A stretch of DNA of 64,000 nt from Pseudomonas brenneri (GCF_007858285.1 NZ_VFIL01000009.1:218973-282972), one strand, 5' to 3'. Counted from the first letter of the stretch, positions 8,623-18,471 are shown. Notes: generated from the sequence alone by a model not told the origin. Program-made: numbers and translations.

Positions 8623-9314
8623 TGTGTGCTCCTCGCAAAGCCGCGAGCGGCACGTTTTTCCAGGAAGTACATGCCGGCCATGGCCAGGACGGTGAGGCCC
8701 AGGTACATAAAGGCCGCGACCATGAAGAAGGTGAAAGGCTGCTTGGTGACGGTCACGCCGATCTGCGCGTGGCGCATGATTTCTTCCAGGCCGATCACCG
8801 AGACCAGCGCGGTGTCCTTCATTAAGATCATGAACAGGTTGCCCAGGCCCGGCAGGGCGATGCGCCACATCTGCGGCATGATCAACCGGGTGAAGATGCG
8901 CAGCTTCGACAGGCCCAGGGCAACGCCGGCTTCACGGTGACCCTTGGGGATCGCCAGGATCGCGCCCCGAAACACTTCGGTGGCGTAGGCGCCAAAGCAC
9001 AGGCCCAGGGCGATCACCCCGGCGGCGAAGGCGCTGAGCGACAGGTCGGGGTTGCCGAAAAACTCCCCCAGGGCCCGCATCATATTGACCGTGCCGAAGT
9101 AGATCAGCAGCACCCAGAGTAATTCGGGAATGCCACGGACAAGGGTCGAGTAAGCGCCGCCAAGCCATTGCAGCGGCTTGTACGGGGAAGTCTTGGCCAG
9201 GGCGCCGGCGAGGCCGAGCACCAGCCCCAGGCATAACGCCGTGAGTGCCAGTTTGACGGTCATCAGCGCGCCGGCAGCGAGTGCGGGGCCGAATCCGTAG
9301 AGATCGAAATTCAT
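8619..9314 (-). CDS. Polar amino-acid ABC transporter permease (HisQ/ArtQ-like)
   Basis: Predicted 231 aa membrane protein of the HisMQ family, starting MNFDLYGFGPALAAGA. The cytoplasmic EAA-like loop (REAGVALGLSKLRIF) is near residue 130. It is the first permease gene after the binding protein and shares an ATGA overlap with the second, so the two probably assemble as a heterodimer. Confidence 0.9.
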   Translation of the reverse strand: MNFDLYGFGPALAAGALMTVKLALTALCLGLVLGLAGALAKTSPYKPLQWLGGAYSTLVRGIPELLWVLLIYFGTVNMMRALGEFFGNPDLSLSAFAAGVIALGLCFGAYATEVFRGAILAIPKGHREAGVALGLSKLRIFTRLIMPQMWRIALPGLGNLFMILMKDTALVSVIGLEEIMRHAQIGVTVTKQPFTFFMVAAFMYLGLTVLAMAGMYFLEKRAARGFARSTQ

Positions 9315-9387
9315 GGTTTAGTCATATCGCGCAAGGCTTGCTAAAAGCCGGCACGCTCGGGGGAGCGCGCCGGGCAGGCCGATCAGA

Positions 9388-10140
9388 TCATTCGATGCTG
9401 AAAGGGAAGTACTTGTCGTTGATTTTCTTGTAGGTGCCGTCGGCCTTGATTTCCGCCAGTGCCTTGTTCAGGCGCTCGCGCAGCGGGTCGCCCTTGCGCA
9501 CGGCGATGCCGATCTTGTCGCTTTCTACAACCGGATCGCCTTTGAACTCATAGGCCGAACCGTCTTTGCTCTTGAGCCACTCGTATTGCACGTACTTGTC
9601 AGCGAGCATCCCGTCCAGGCGCCCGGAAGTCAGGTCGAGGTAGGCGTTTTCCTGGGTGTCGTAGAGCTTGGCGGTGGTGTCTGGCAGTTTGTCTTCCAGG
9701 TAGGTACCGGCCAATGTCGCGCGTTGCGCACCAATGATCTTGCCTTTGAGGTAACCAGCGTCGGTCTTGAAGTCTTTGATGGATTTTGCCGCGATGAATT
9801 GCAGCTTGTTGGAGTAGTACGGGTCGGTGAAGTCAACGGCTTGCTTGCGCTCGTCGGTGATCGACAGCGACGACACCAGGAAGTCGAACTTCTTGGCGTT
9901 CAGGGCCGGGATGATGCCGTCCCAGTCCGATACATACACTTCGCACTTCTCGACTTTCATCTTGGCGCACAGGGCGTCGCCGATGTCTTTGTCGAAGCCG
10001 ACAACATTGCCGCTGGCGTCTTTATTGTTGAAGGGCGGGTAGGCCGCTTCGATCCCCATTTTCAACGTCTCGGCCATGGCCGTGGCGCTGAATGCCATGG
10101 AAACGGCGGCGGCCAGGAGGAATTTTTTATAGTTCTGCAT
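9388..10140 (-). CDS. Periplasmic amino-acid-binding protein of ABC transporter (HisJ/ArtJ-like)
   Basis: Predicted 250 aa with a clear signal peptide (MQNYKKFLLAAAVSMAFSATAMA, cleavage after AMA). The mature part has the SBP family 3 hallmarks: GIEAAYPPFN near the start, VGFDKDIGDALC near 48 and SSLSITDERK near 90, followed by DFTDPYY. The ATG at 10140 with GGAG upstream is preferred over the 48-codon-longer frame. This protein captures the amino acid for the permeases encoded downstream; lysine, arginine, ornithine or histidine are the usual ligands of close relatives, from family knowledge. Confidence 0.92.
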   Translation of the reverse strand: MQNYKKFLLAAAVSMAFSATAMAETLKMGIEAAYPPFNNKDASGNVVGFDKDIGDALCAKMKVEKCEVYVSDWDGIIPALNAKKFDFLVSSLSITDERKQAVDFTDPYYSNKLQFIAAKSIKDFKTDAGYLKGKIIGAQRATLAGTYLEDKLPDTTAKLYDTQENAYLDLTSGRLDGMLADKYVQYEWLKSKDGSAYEFKGDPVVESDKIGIAVRKGDPLRERLNKALAEIKADGTYKKINDKYFPFSIE

Positions 10141-10153
10141 GCATGTTGCTCCG

Positions 10154-10927
10154 TTAGCGGTTGCTGGACATGAATTGTTTGCAGCGCGCCGAAAGCGGGT
10201 TCTCGAACACCTGCTGTGGCGATCCTTGCTCTTCGACCAGCCCCTGGTGGAGGAACACCACTTCGCTGGACACTTGGCGGGCAAAGCCCATTTCGTGGGT
10301 GACCAGCAGCATGGTGCGGCCTTCTTCGGCCAGCGCGCGGATCACATTAAGTACTTCCTGAACCATTTCCGGGTCAAGTGCCGAAGTGGGCTCATCGAAC
10401 AGAATGACTTTAGGTTGCATTGCCAGGGTACGGGCAATCGCGGCGCGTTGTTGCTGGCCGCCGGACAATTGCGCCGGGTAGGCGTGGCGCTTGTCGCTGA
10501 TGCCGACCTTGGCCAGCAGCGCCTCGGCCACTTCGATGGCTTCGGCCTTGCTTTGGCCGAGCACGCGGCGTGGGGCCTCGATGATGTTGTCGAGGATGCT
10601 CATATGGGGCCAGAGGTTGAAGTTCTGGAAGACAAAACCGATTTCGCTGCGCAGGCGATTGATCTGCTTGCCGTCGGCGGCCATCAGTTCGCCGTTTTTC
10701 GCGGCCTTGAGCTTGAGCTCTTCGCCGGCCACCAGGATCTGGCCCTGGTGCGGGTTTTCCAAGAGGTTGATGCAGCGCAGGAACGTGGACTTGCCGGAAC
10801 CGGAGGAGCCCAGGATCGAGATCACATCGCCGTCGCGAGCGGTCAGCGAGATGCCTTTAAGCACCTCCAGCTCACCATAGCGTTTATGCAAGTTGCGGAT
10901 TTCAAGCGCGGGCGCGGCCAAAGCCAT
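10154..10927 (-). CDS. Amino-acid ABC transporter ATPase (HisP/ArtP-like)
   Basis: Predicted 257 aa cytoplasmic ATPase. Walker A GSSGSGKST is near residue 39, the Q-loop VFQNFNLWPH near 97, signature LSGGQQQR near 155, Walker B VILFDEPTSALD near 175 and the switch His in VTHEMGFAR near 207. The order ATPase, binding protein, two permeases, methyltransferase suggests a single minus-strand transcript from the 10928-11479 region. Confidence 0.93.
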   Translation of the reverse strand: MALAAPALEIRNLHKRYGELEVLKGISLTARDGDVISILGSSGSGKSTFLRCINLLENPHQGQILVAGEELKLKAAKNGELMAADGKQINRLRSEIGFVFQNFNLWPHMSILDNIIEAPRRVLGQSKAEAIEVAEALLAKVGISDKRHAYPAQLSGGQQQRAAIARTLAMQPKVILFDEPTSALDPEMVQEVLNVIRALAEEGRTMLLVTHEMGFARQVSSEVVFLHQGLVEEQGSPQQVFENPLSARCKQFMSSNR

Positions 10928-11479
10928 GTGCGGTCCTCATTGTGTTCATTGCGTTCCTGCTGTTGGGTCGCCTTCCTGGCGTGGCGCCAAGCTAGCATAG
11001 CGTCCGGATGACAGCCAACAGCGCCACGGGCGTTAAACAGACGGTGTGTGACAGGTTGTCGCATCGGCACAGCAGCGTGTCGCGCCATCAACAACCGAAC
11101 AGCCGTTTTAACCGATAAACCCGTGGCAGTCGCGTAAAAAAGGGCGCGATGGTGCCAGCTTTGGCCGGGTGTTGGAAGGGTTAAACGGGTAAACGGTGCC
11201 TATCAGCCCTTTAATTGGGCGTCACTTACTTTTTGTGTGTGTTTTTGGTGCGCTGATTCGTTCTTGAAGTGAGTCGGCGGGTAACGCTGTGGCGGATTGC
11301 CAGCAATCTCAATGACTTGCGATCAGTTAGGAATTTCCCTACAGCCCGCATCAACCTTGAGTTTGTTACATTTTGGCGCAAATCTTGCGTAAGAAATAAA
11401 GAACGCCCTGTTTGTTTATTTTCACGAAACACGGCAGGCCGGGCGGACCGTATTCGCAATTCCTCGCAAAGGTGTGTCA
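10928..11479. other. Divergent regulatory region between ABC operon and gabP
   Basis: No gene is supported in these 552 bases. The gabP side is AT-rich and holds a -24/-12 type promoter, described separately. A clear promoter for the ABC operon was not identified. Confidence 0.5.
11374..11389 (+). promoter_or_regulatory. Putative sigma-54 promoter of gabP
   Basis: TGGCGCAAATCTTGCG has the invariant GG and GC spaced by ten bases as in TGGCAC-N5-TTGCA. It is about 90 bases before the gabP start. Nitrogen-controlled GABA uptake would fit; no convincing NtrC palindrome was found upstream. Confidence 0.45.
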
Positions 11480-12859
11480 ATGAGTCGTACGCAAAGCTCC
11501 AATGACCTCGAACAGGGGCTCAAACCGCGACATGTCACCATGTTGTCGATTGCCGGTGTGATCGGCGCCGGTCTGTTTGTCGGCTCCGGCCACGCGATTG
11601 CGGCAGCCGGGCCCGCCGTGCTGCTGGCCTATGCGGCGGCCGGTACGCTGGTGGTGCTGGTGATGCGCATGCTGGCCGAGATGGCCGTCGCGTCTCCCGA
11701 CACCGGTTCTTTTTCCACCTACGCCGACCGGGCGATCGGGCATTGGGCCGGCTTCACCATCGGCTGGCTGTACTGGTGGTTCTGGGTGCTGGTGATTCCC
11801 CTGGAAGCCAACGCCGCCGCGACCATCCTGCATGCCTGGTTCCCCGACGTGGCGATCTGGGCTTTTACCCTGGTCATTACCTTGCTGCTGACCGCTACCA
11901 ACCTGTTCAGCGTGAAGAACTACGGCGAGTTCGAGTTCTGGTTTGCGCTGATTAAAGTGGTGGCGATCATCGGTTTTGTGATTCTCGGCGTGCTGGCGAT
12001 TTTCGGCCTTTTGCCGGGCAGCCAAGTCAGCGGCGTTTCGCACCTGTTCGACACCCAGGGCTTTTTGCCCAACGGTATGGGCGCGGTGTTGGCGGCAATC
12101 CTGACCACCATGTTCTCGTTCATGGGCACCGAGATCGTGACCATTGCCGCCGCAGAATCGAAAAACCCTGGGCAGCAGATCACCAAGGCCACCAACTCGG
12201 TGATCTGGCGGATCGGCTTGTTCTACCTGGTATCGATCTTCATCGTCGTGGCCTTGGTGCCGTGGAACGATCCTACGCTCGCGGCCGTCGGTTCCTATCA
12301 GACCGTGCTGGAGCGCATGGGCATCCCGAATGCCAAGCTGATTGTCGACCTGGTGGTCTTGGTCGCTGTGACCAGTTGCCTGAACTCGGCGCTGTACACC
12401 GCGTCGCGCATGCTGTTCTCCCTGGGGCGTCGTGGTGATGCTCCGGCGGTGGCCAAGCGCACCAACAAGAGTGGCACGCCTTACTGGGCGGTGATGTTGT
12501 CCACAGGCGCGGCATTCCTCGCGGTGTTTGCCAACTACGTGGCACCGGCTGCGGTGTTTGAGTTCCTGCTGGCCAGCTCCGGCGCGATTGCGCTGCTGGT
12601 GTACCTGGTGATTGCGGTATCGCAACTGCGCATGCGTCAGAAACGTACGGCAGCGGGCGAGAAAATTGCCTTCAAGATGTGGCTGTTCCCGGGCCTGACC
12701 TACGCGGTGATCGTGTTTATCGTCGGTGCGTTGACCATCATGCTGTTCCAGGAGGCGCACCGGGTGGAGATCATCGCGACCGGTGTCTTGAGTTTGCTGG
12801 TGGTGGCGGCGGGGTTGCTGGTGGCGAGCCGGCGCCTCGGGGCTGCGGTGCTTAACTGA
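11480..12859 (+). CDS. gabP: GABA permease (APC family)
   Basis: Predicted 459 aa with about twelve transmembrane segments. The N-terminal GLKPRHVTMLSIAGVIGAGLFVGSG is the amino-acid permease signature, and the sequence as a whole reads like Pseudomonas GabP, the proton-coupled 4-aminobutyrate importer of the inner membrane. ATG at 11480 is chosen over a GTG at 11474 because the AAAGG box at 11468 is optimally spaced for it. A putative sigma-54 promoter lies upstream. Other amino-acid permeases of the AAT subfamily are hard to exclude by eye. Confidence 0.8.
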   Translation: MSRTQSSNDLEQGLKPRHVTMLSIAGVIGAGLFVGSGHAIAAAGPAVLLAYAAAGTLVVLVMRMLAEMAVASPDTGSFSTYADRAIGHWAGFTIGWLYWWFWVLVIPLEANAAATILHAWFPDVAIWAFTLVITLLLTATNLFSVKNYGEFEFWFALIKVVAIIGFVILGVLAIFGLLPGSQVSGVSHLFDTQGFLPNGMGAVLAAILTTMFSFMGTEIVTIAAAESKNPGQQITKATNSVIWRIGLFYLVSIFIVVALVPWNDPTLAAVGSYQTVLERMGIPNAKLIVDLVVLVAVTSCLNSALYTASRMLFSLGRRGDAPAVAKRTNKSGTPYWAVMLSTGAAFLAVFANYVAPAAVFEFLLASSGAIALLVYLVIAVSQLRMRQKRTAAGEKIAFKMWLFPGLTYAVIVFIVGALTIMLFQEAHRVEIIATGVLSLLVVAAGLLVASRRLGAAVLN

Positions 12860-12893
12860 TCAGTTGAAGTCTGCTGCTAACGCCACGAAACAC

Positions 12894-12993
12894 TGTAGGA
12901 GCGAGCTTGCTCGCGAAAAACGTCAACGATAACGCGTACAGCCTGAATAAACGCGTTGTTCTTGAGTTCTTCGCGAGCAAGCTCGCTCCTACA
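12894..12993. repeat. REPIN (paired inverted REP elements)
   Basis: Arm GTAGGAGCGAGCTTGCTCGC at 12895 and its reverse complement ending near 12992 are separated by about 55 variable bases. It lies between the gabP stop and the convergent gene at 13005. Confidence 0.9.
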
Positions 12994-13004
12994 TGGGTTT
13001 TGTA

Positions 13005-13418
13005 TCAATCTTGCGAATGGGTCAGTGCTTGCGACGCCGCCACGTAGTCGGCCTGGAACACTGGCGATTCAATCCACGCCAACGCTGCTGCTTCATCATC
13101 GCTATGGGTGGACCACTGCCGATACTCGATCAGCGCCGCGAGGATAAAGTCGGTGGCGTTTTCTTCGCCTTCCTGCTCCAGCACCAGCGCCAGCAACGGG
13201 TGCGCCAGGAAGGCCGCACACAGCGCCTGCTGGCTGGTCTCGCCGGCCTCGCGCATGTCCACGAACAGTTCGGTCAAATCCACCGATTCAAGGTCAATAC
13301 GCTCGTCGTCGTCGGCAAACGCATCCTGCTTGGGTGCATTGGCGCGCTGGGTGCGGTTCTGCTTGGCCTTGGCTTTTGCCCGTTGGGCACGTTTTTGCTG
13401 CTTGTCTGGCGAAGCCAT
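13005..13418 (-). CDS. Conserved hypothetical protein, 137 aa
   Basis: The ATG at 13418 (MASPDKQQKRAQRAKAKAKQ) follows GGACGTGAG and is preferred to the longer frame from 13502. The first ~40 residues are strongly basic and low complexity, possibly nucleic-acid binding; the remainder is acidic and helical with DDDERIDLESVDLTELF near 45. No enzymatic motif was recognised. It lies 70 bases downstream of the hydrolase gene on the same strand and could be co-transcribed with it. Function unknown. Confidence 0.75.
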   Translation of the reverse strand: MASPDKQQKRAQRAKAKAKQNRTQRANAPKQDAFADDDERIDLESVDLTELFVDMREAGETSQQALCAAFLAHPLLALVLEQEGEENATDFILAALIEYRQWSTHSDDEAAALAWIESPVFQADYVAASQALTHSQD

Positions 13419-13488
13419 GGGCTCACGTCCTTGGTTCAGGATCTGGGTGGCGTATTGAAGCGCAGGTCTGGCGAAATCCCAAGGGTTT

Positions 13489-14397
13489 CTACAGCCGCGC
13501 ACCCGGTGTGTCGGCCGCGAGCTGGCCGTGCTGCAGCCAGGTCAGCGCAATCGGCCATAAGCGATCCTGATATTCACTGCGGAAAAACGCGAAATGCCCG
13601 ACGGCTTCTTCGCCAATATCCGTCGGCGCAATCCGCAAGTGCAGGCGCTCGCTGGCGTGGAAGTAGTCCAGCAGACGTTCAATGGCTGGTACCGTGCCAA
13701 ACGGGTCGTCGGTAATGCTGATCGCCAGGATCTGTGCCTTCACCCGGGCAAAGGGCAGCTCGCCCAAGGCGCGCCCACTGGGCCGTGTCTGGTAGGTGGG
13801 CGTGGGGCTGCTCCAGTCACGCACCACCCCGGCTGGCGTGTCTTCCAGCCAACCCAGGCGCTTGCCTGGGAAATACCCGCACACGGCCGTCACCAGCGGC
13901 ATCACCAAGTGCCACTTGGCCAACATCCGCCAGCGGCCATTCGCCTGGTAGTCACGCCAGTACGCAAACTGCGCGCCCACCGTGACCAGCCGCCTGATGG
14001 CGGCACCCGATGCGCCAAGCCCGGCCGCGCAACCGCCAAAGCTGTGGCCGACCACATCAATGGGCTGCCCGGCAAACTCCCGCTGCGCGCGCTGCATGAT
14101 CGCCTCGAAATCCAGCCGGCCCCAGTCTGACCACGAGGCCTTGAACCCGCGCAATGAGCCGCTGCGTGATTCGCCGATACCGCGATAGTCGTAAGTGATG
14201 ACGTCAAAACCGTTGGCAAACAGATAGTCGGCGAAGCGCGAATAGTGACGACAGCGCACGGACGTGGCGGCGTTGATGATCACCACCGGGCGCTTGATAT
14301 CCGTGCGTATATGCCGCCAGGTAAAGCCTCCGATGGGGTAGTTGTCGGCGGCGGGCTCGCGGAATGCCTCGGGGTGAAGGCGGGTGGGCAGGTTCAT
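13489..14397 (-). CDS. Alpha/beta hydrolase
   Basis: Predicted 302 aa cytoplasmic protein. The nucleophile elbow is GHSFGG near residue 117, the oxyanion region precedes it in YDYRGIGES, and a C-terminal His is in VGHFAFF near 265, giving a plausible Ser-Asp-His triad. Sequence features resemble the YheT-like or serine aminopeptidase-like predicted hydrolases; natural substrate unknown. Together with the small gene at 13005 it forms a two-gene minus-strand unit. Confidence 0.85.
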   Translation of the reverse strand: MNLPTRLHPEAFREPAADNYPIGGFTWRHIRTDIKRPVVIINAATSVRCRHYSRFADYLFANGFDVITYDYRGIGESRSGSLRGFKASWSDWGRLDFEAIMQRAQREFAGQPIDVVGHSFGGCAAGLGASGAAIRRLVTVGAQFAYWRDYQANGRWRMLAKWHLVMPLVTAVCGYFPGKRLGWLEDTPAGVVRDWSSPTPTYQTRPSGRALGELPFARVKAQILAISITDDPFGTVPAIERLLDYFHASERLHLRIAPTDIGEEAVGHFAFFRSEYQDRLWPIALTWLQHGQLAADTPGARL

Positions 14398-14604
14398 GAC
14401 GGGCCTCGGTCCATGCGCTTTCGATGGGGTTTGGTGACCCGTGCGCAGTTTTTATTGGAAGTTGACGCTAACAAAATCGACGGACAAAGGCTCGTGATCT
14501 TTAAATGCAACTGGGTGCGGGGAATGTTGCATTTGGTTCAGGCGTGATTCAGGCGTGCTGTCGGCAATATACGCCAGCATTCCCCCGGCCTGGCAGGTTG
14601 AACC

Positions 14605-16245
14605 ATGGAACACCGCACGCGTTTTCGTCTGGAGGCCCTGGGTGTTTTCCTGGTGGCCCTACTGCTGTTTACAGCAGGTATCTGGGATCAGCAGCCGCAA
14701 GGGTTTGACGGGCGTTGGGCGGTGTTCCTGCAGGAAATGTTTCGCCACGGCGCGAGCCTCTTCCCCACCACCTACGGTGAGCCTTACCCGGATTACCCAG
14801 GCACCGCGACCTATTTCAGCCTGCTCTTCGCTCGGCTGTTCGGCGCGCCTAACGACCTGGCTAACGTCATGCCCACCGCCCTGGCTTCGGCTGGGGTGAT
14901 GGCGCTGGTCTACCGTTTGCTGGTGCCTTGCGGGCGAGCCTGGGCGTTGCTGACAGTGTTACTGACGGCATTGACTGCCCAGTTGCTGGAGAAGTCGCGC
15001 TCGGTCTGCCTGGATCAAATGGTCTCTTTATTGTGCCTGGGCTGTTTCTACCTGCTGCACACCGGTGAGCGCCTGGGGTCGCGGCTGCGCCAATACGCAA
15101 TCTTTCCCCTGTTCGTGGCGGCGTTTGCCATTCGTGGCCCTCTGGGGCTGATCGAGGTCTGTGGGGTTGCTTGTGTGTACTGGGCGCTGGGGCCTGCGCG
15201 CTCGCGAGAAGAGAAGATTGGCCTGCTGAAAAAGGTGATTGCCCACGGGGTGATCGGACTGATCCTGCTGGCTGCCTGTTGGTGGGTGCTCTTGAAGCTG
15301 GCGCGGATCAGCGGGGGCGATGGGTTTGCCGATGAGGTGCAGAAGATGCAGGTGGCCGGTCGTCTTGATGAAAGCGGCGAGCCGTTTTACTTCTACTTCA
15401 AGCTGAGCCTGTATCGCTATTTCCCGGTGATACCGTTGGCGCTGGCGACGTTGATTGCCCTGCGCCATACATGGTCGGCGCGTCATGATGAGGCGGATGT
15501 GCGGTTGATGCTGCGCCTGGGCGGTTGTGGCTTGATGATCCTGTTGGGGCTGTCGGTGCCGAACTTCAAGCGCGCGTACTACATCGTGCCTATGGTTCCG
15601 ATGTTTGCCGCTGTGGCGGCCTATGGCCTGCTTCAGGCCCGAGGCTGGCTGCTTGGCGTGCGTCGGGGCTATGAGTGGCTGGTGGCGATCCTGCCGCTGC
15701 TGGGGGTTGTCGTGGTATTGGTCTGCCGGCAACTGTGGAGCAAACACGGCTACTGGCCCGATGTCTCGGTGCCGGGATTGATTGCACTGTTGATTGCCCT
15801 GCAACTGGCGGCGGTCGTTGCCTGGCGTCGTCTGCGTGGTTGCGTCGCGCAGCGATTGGTGGTGCTCAGCCTGATCGCGTTGGCCACCCAATGGCTGGTG
15901 CTGGTGATGGTCGTGGAGCCGGCCAAGGACCTGCAATTTGACACGAAAAACTTCGTGGGCGCCGTGGAAACCCTGCGGGCCGAGAATCCCGGGCAGTTGG
16001 TGTTTCTCAACCTCGGCAAGGACACCTGGGCCATTCGCTACATCATGAACCTGGACCACGACGAACAGCCGCTGTTTATCGGGCGCGACGACCTTGCGCA
16101 ACTGAACGCGCTGCCGCGCTCGTCCTGGGTCATCGTCGCGCGCAAGGAAACCCAACTGCTACACGGCACGCCGCTGGAGCACCTGGCTCCAGCGTTCAAT
16201 GGGCGGCTCAATGACAACCCGCTGCTGGTGTTCCGTGTGCCGTGA
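14605..16245 (+). CDS. GT-C glycosyltransferase, family 39 / ArnT-like
   Basis: Predicted 546 aa inner-membrane protein with about ten to twelve hydrophobic segments. The first periplasmic loop contains YPDYPGTATY near residue 60, in the place where GT39 and ArnT enzymes hold their acidic catalytic motif, and the C-terminal ~100 residues form a soluble domain. Such enzymes move a sugar from a polyprenyl phosphate to protein or lipid A. No aminoarabinose operon surrounds it, so lipid A modification is not supported by context. It is convergent with the siderophore receptor gene, 25 bases away. Confidence 0.75.
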   Translation: MEHRTRFRLEALGVFLVALLLFTAGIWDQQPQGFDGRWAVFLQEMFRHGASLFPTTYGEPYPDYPGTATYFSLLFARLFGAPNDLANVMPTALASAGVMALVYRLLVPCGRAWALLTVLLTALTAQLLEKSRSVCLDQMVSLLCLGCFYLLHTGERLGSRLRQYAIFPLFVAAFAIRGPLGLIEVCGVACVYWALGPARSREEKIGLLKKVIAHGVIGLILLAACWWVLLKLARISGGDGFADEVQKMQVAGRLDESGEPFYFYFKLSLYRYFPVIPLALATLIALRHTWSARHDEADVRLMLRLGGCGLMILLGLSVPNFKRAYYIVPMVPMFAAVAAYGLLQARGWLLGVRRGYEWLVAILPLLGVVVVLVCRQLWSKHGYWPDVSVPGLIALLIALQLAAVVAWRRLRGCVAQRLVVLSLIALATQWLVLVMVVEPAKDLQFDTKNFVGAVETLRAENPGQLVFLNLGKDTWAIRYIMNLDHDEQPLFIGRDDLAQLNALPRSSWVIVARKETQLLHGTPLEHLAPAFNGRLNDNPLLVFRVP

Positions 16246-16270
16246 TCAGTTGTTCTGGCTTACAGCGCAA

Positions 16271-18415
16271 TCAAAAGTTGTAGGCCAACGTACCAACGAT
16301 CGTACGACGGTTGCCGATGAAGCAATCGCCTCGCGCCAGGCATGTTGTGTAGTAGGTCTTGTCTTCAAGATTGGTTGCGTTGAGGGTCATGTTCCAGTTC
16401 TGGTAGCGGTACCCCAGCATCGCGTCCAGCAAGGTTGAAGACGGCGTCTTCACCCGGTCAGCGCCATCCCAACTGCTCCCCACATAGCGAACACCCGCAC
16501 CGACACTGAACCCGGGAATGTCACCGATGCTGAATCGATGCTGGCTCCATACCGAGGCCATGTTTTCGGGAACACTGGCCAGGCGTTTGCCTTGTTCTGC
16601 CGGTGAGCCGTTGAGGACGGTGGTGTCGGTGTAGCTGTAGGTGCCAATCAGGTCCCAGTCGGGTGTGACGGCTACCAGTGCTTCAAGCTCCAGGCCACGG
16701 GCGCGGGTCTCACCACTTTGCAGGGTGTTCATCGGATCCACGGGGTCGGGCATGCGGCGGTTCTGCTCGCGGATGTCATACACCGCTGCGGTGTAGAGGC
16801 TGCTGCTGCCAACCGGCTGATATTTCACGCCCAGTTCCCACTGTTTGCCCTTGAGCGGTACGTAGGGTTCAAGCGTGCGCTGGTTGAGGCCGATTTGCGG
16901 CTGGAATGATTCGCTGTAGCTCAAGTAGGGCGCAATGCCGTTGTCGAACAGGTAGGTCAGGCCCGCGCGGCCGGTCACCTTGTCGTCCTTTTGCCGGGTT
17001 TTGCCTTGGGTCTGGCTGGCGGCCCAATCCTTGCGCAGGCCCAGGGTCAGCAACCACTGTTCGTATTTGATCTGGTCTTGGGCATAGAGCCCTTGTTGCA
17101 TGACCCGTTGTTCCGGGTCTGCGGTGAGGCGAATGATGGATGGATCAAAGGTGCCATACACCGGGTTGTACATGTTCAGGGGGGTTGCCGCGCCGCTGGC
17201 ACTGTCCCGGTTGGTGACCGCATGCTGGTAGTCGCCCCCCAGCAGCAGGGTGTGTTGCAGTGGGCCGGTATCAAACCGGGCCTCGACGTTCTGGTCGGCG
17301 ACCCAGACTTTGACCTCTGGCTTGGACACGTAATAGACGCGGTCGAGGGTCTGGTTGTCGGGTTTAAAGAGTGGTTTTGCTGCATATTTCGAGTAGATCG
17401 ACTGGTAGCTGACTTTGCTTTTCTGCCAGCGCAGGTTTTGGCGCAGCGTCCACGTATCGTTCAGGTGCCACGAGAATTGCGAGGTCAGGGCTGTCTGGTC
17501 ACTGTCGTACTCGTCAAACCCCGGCTCGCTGGCGAAGCGGTTGCTGTGGAACCGACCGTACGGCGCGTTCCAGAGGGTGCCCTTATGTGGGAAAAACTGT
17601 GTGGTGGAGCCGCTGTCATCGCGCTGGATGTTAGCCATCACGGTCCAGTCGATATCCTCGTTGGGGCGCCAGGTCAGCGACGGCATCAGGACCTGACGGT
17701 TATCTTTGACGTGATCAACCTGAGTGTCGCTGTCGCGTTGAATAGCCACCAGCCGATACAGCAAGGTGCCTTCTGGGTTGAGGGCGCCCGTGGTGTCCAC
17801 CGCGACTTGCTTGCGGTTGTAATTGCCGTATTGCAGCTGCAGCTCGGTGTGTTGCTCGGCTTTGGGGCGTTTGCTGACCTGGTTGATCAGGCCGCCCACC
17901 GGGCTCTGCCCATACAGCATCGACGCGGGGCCCTTGAGTACTTCAAGGCGTTCGAGGGTGAAGGGGTCGGTGCGGATGTTGGTGTAACTGCCGAAGCTCT
18001 GCTGTAAACCATCAAGGAACAGGGCAGGCGCGCTGCCTCGCACTTTCGACCAGTCTCCCCGGCTATCGAGCCCAAAGGGTTCGGCCCGCACCCCGGAAAC
18101 ATAACGCAGTGCGTCCTGCACGGTCAGTGCGCCCTGGTCGCGCATGCGGTCGGCGCTGATCACGGAAATCGACTGAGGGATTTCGGTGATCGGGGTGTCG
18201 GTCTTGGCGCCTGTTGTACTGCGCTTGGCGACATAGCCTTGGACCGGGCCGTTTGCCGTTTCTTCGGAAGCCGTCGCCGTAATACTTTGGCTGGGCAGTT
18301 CGAGTTGGCCTTTCTCCTCGGCCGCGACGGCGACGGGGACAAGCATCGAAACGAATCCGAAGGGGGCAAGGCTGAGTGCCTTCACCCATGAACCTGGCTC
18401 GCGTGCAAAGGGCAT
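16271..18415 (-). CDS. TonB-dependent siderophore receptor (hydroxamate type)
   Basis: Predicted 714 aa outer-membrane receptor with signal peptide (~1-31, ending AVAA). The plug follows, with TPITEIPQSISVISADRM near 75 and LERLEVLKGPASMLYG near 152; the rest is a 22-strand barrel ending in aromatic YNF. It lacks the extra N-terminal signalling domain of FpvA-like transducers. The C-terminal motif CLARGDCFIG resembles FhuA/FoxA-type ferrichrome or ferrioxamine receptors, so a hydroxamate xenosiderophore is the likely ligand. A Fur box precedes it at 18472. No sigma/anti-sigma pair or ABC genes are adjacent. Confidence 0.92.
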   Translation of the reverse strand: MPFAREPGSWVKALSLAPFGFVSMLVPVAVAAEEKGQLELPSQSITATASEETANGPVQGYVAKRSTTGAKTDTPITEIPQSISVISADRMRDQGALTVQDALRYVSGVRAEPFGLDSRGDWSKVRGSAPALFLDGLQQSFGSYTNIRTDPFTLERLEVLKGPASMLYGQSPVGGLINQVSKRPKAEQHTELQLQYGNYNRKQVAVDTTGALNPEGTLLYRLVAIQRDSDTQVDHVKDNRQVLMPSLTWRPNEDIDWTVMANIQRDDSGSTTQFFPHKGTLWNAPYGRFHSNRFASEPGFDEYDSDQTALTSQFSWHLNDTWTLRQNLRWQKSKVSYQSIYSKYAAKPLFKPDNQTLDRVYYVSKPEVKVWVADQNVEARFDTGPLQHTLLLGGDYQHAVTNRDSASGAATPLNMYNPVYGTFDPSIIRLTADPEQRVMQQGLYAQDQIKYEQWLLTLGLRKDWAASQTQGKTRQKDDKVTGRAGLTYLFDNGIAPYLSYSESFQPQIGLNQRTLEPYVPLKGKQWELGVKYQPVGSSSLYTAAVYDIREQNRRMPDPVDPMNTLQSGETRARGLELEALVAVTPDWDLIGTYSYTDTTVLNGSPAEQGKRLASVPENMASVWSQHRFSIGDIPGFSVGAGVRYVGSSWDGADRVKTPSSTLLDAMLGYRYQNWNMTLNATNLEDKTYYTTCLARGDCFIGNRRTIVGTLAYNF

Positions 18416-18471
18416 CGCAACTCCTTGATTATTTTTAGTGATGCGGGGGGAGGATATTTTGCGCGCAGCTT

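Noticed and set aside
11477..12760. 427-codon open frame antisense to gabP
   Set aside because: Translation is low-complexity His/Gln/Arg-rich, and the permease frame is clearly real.
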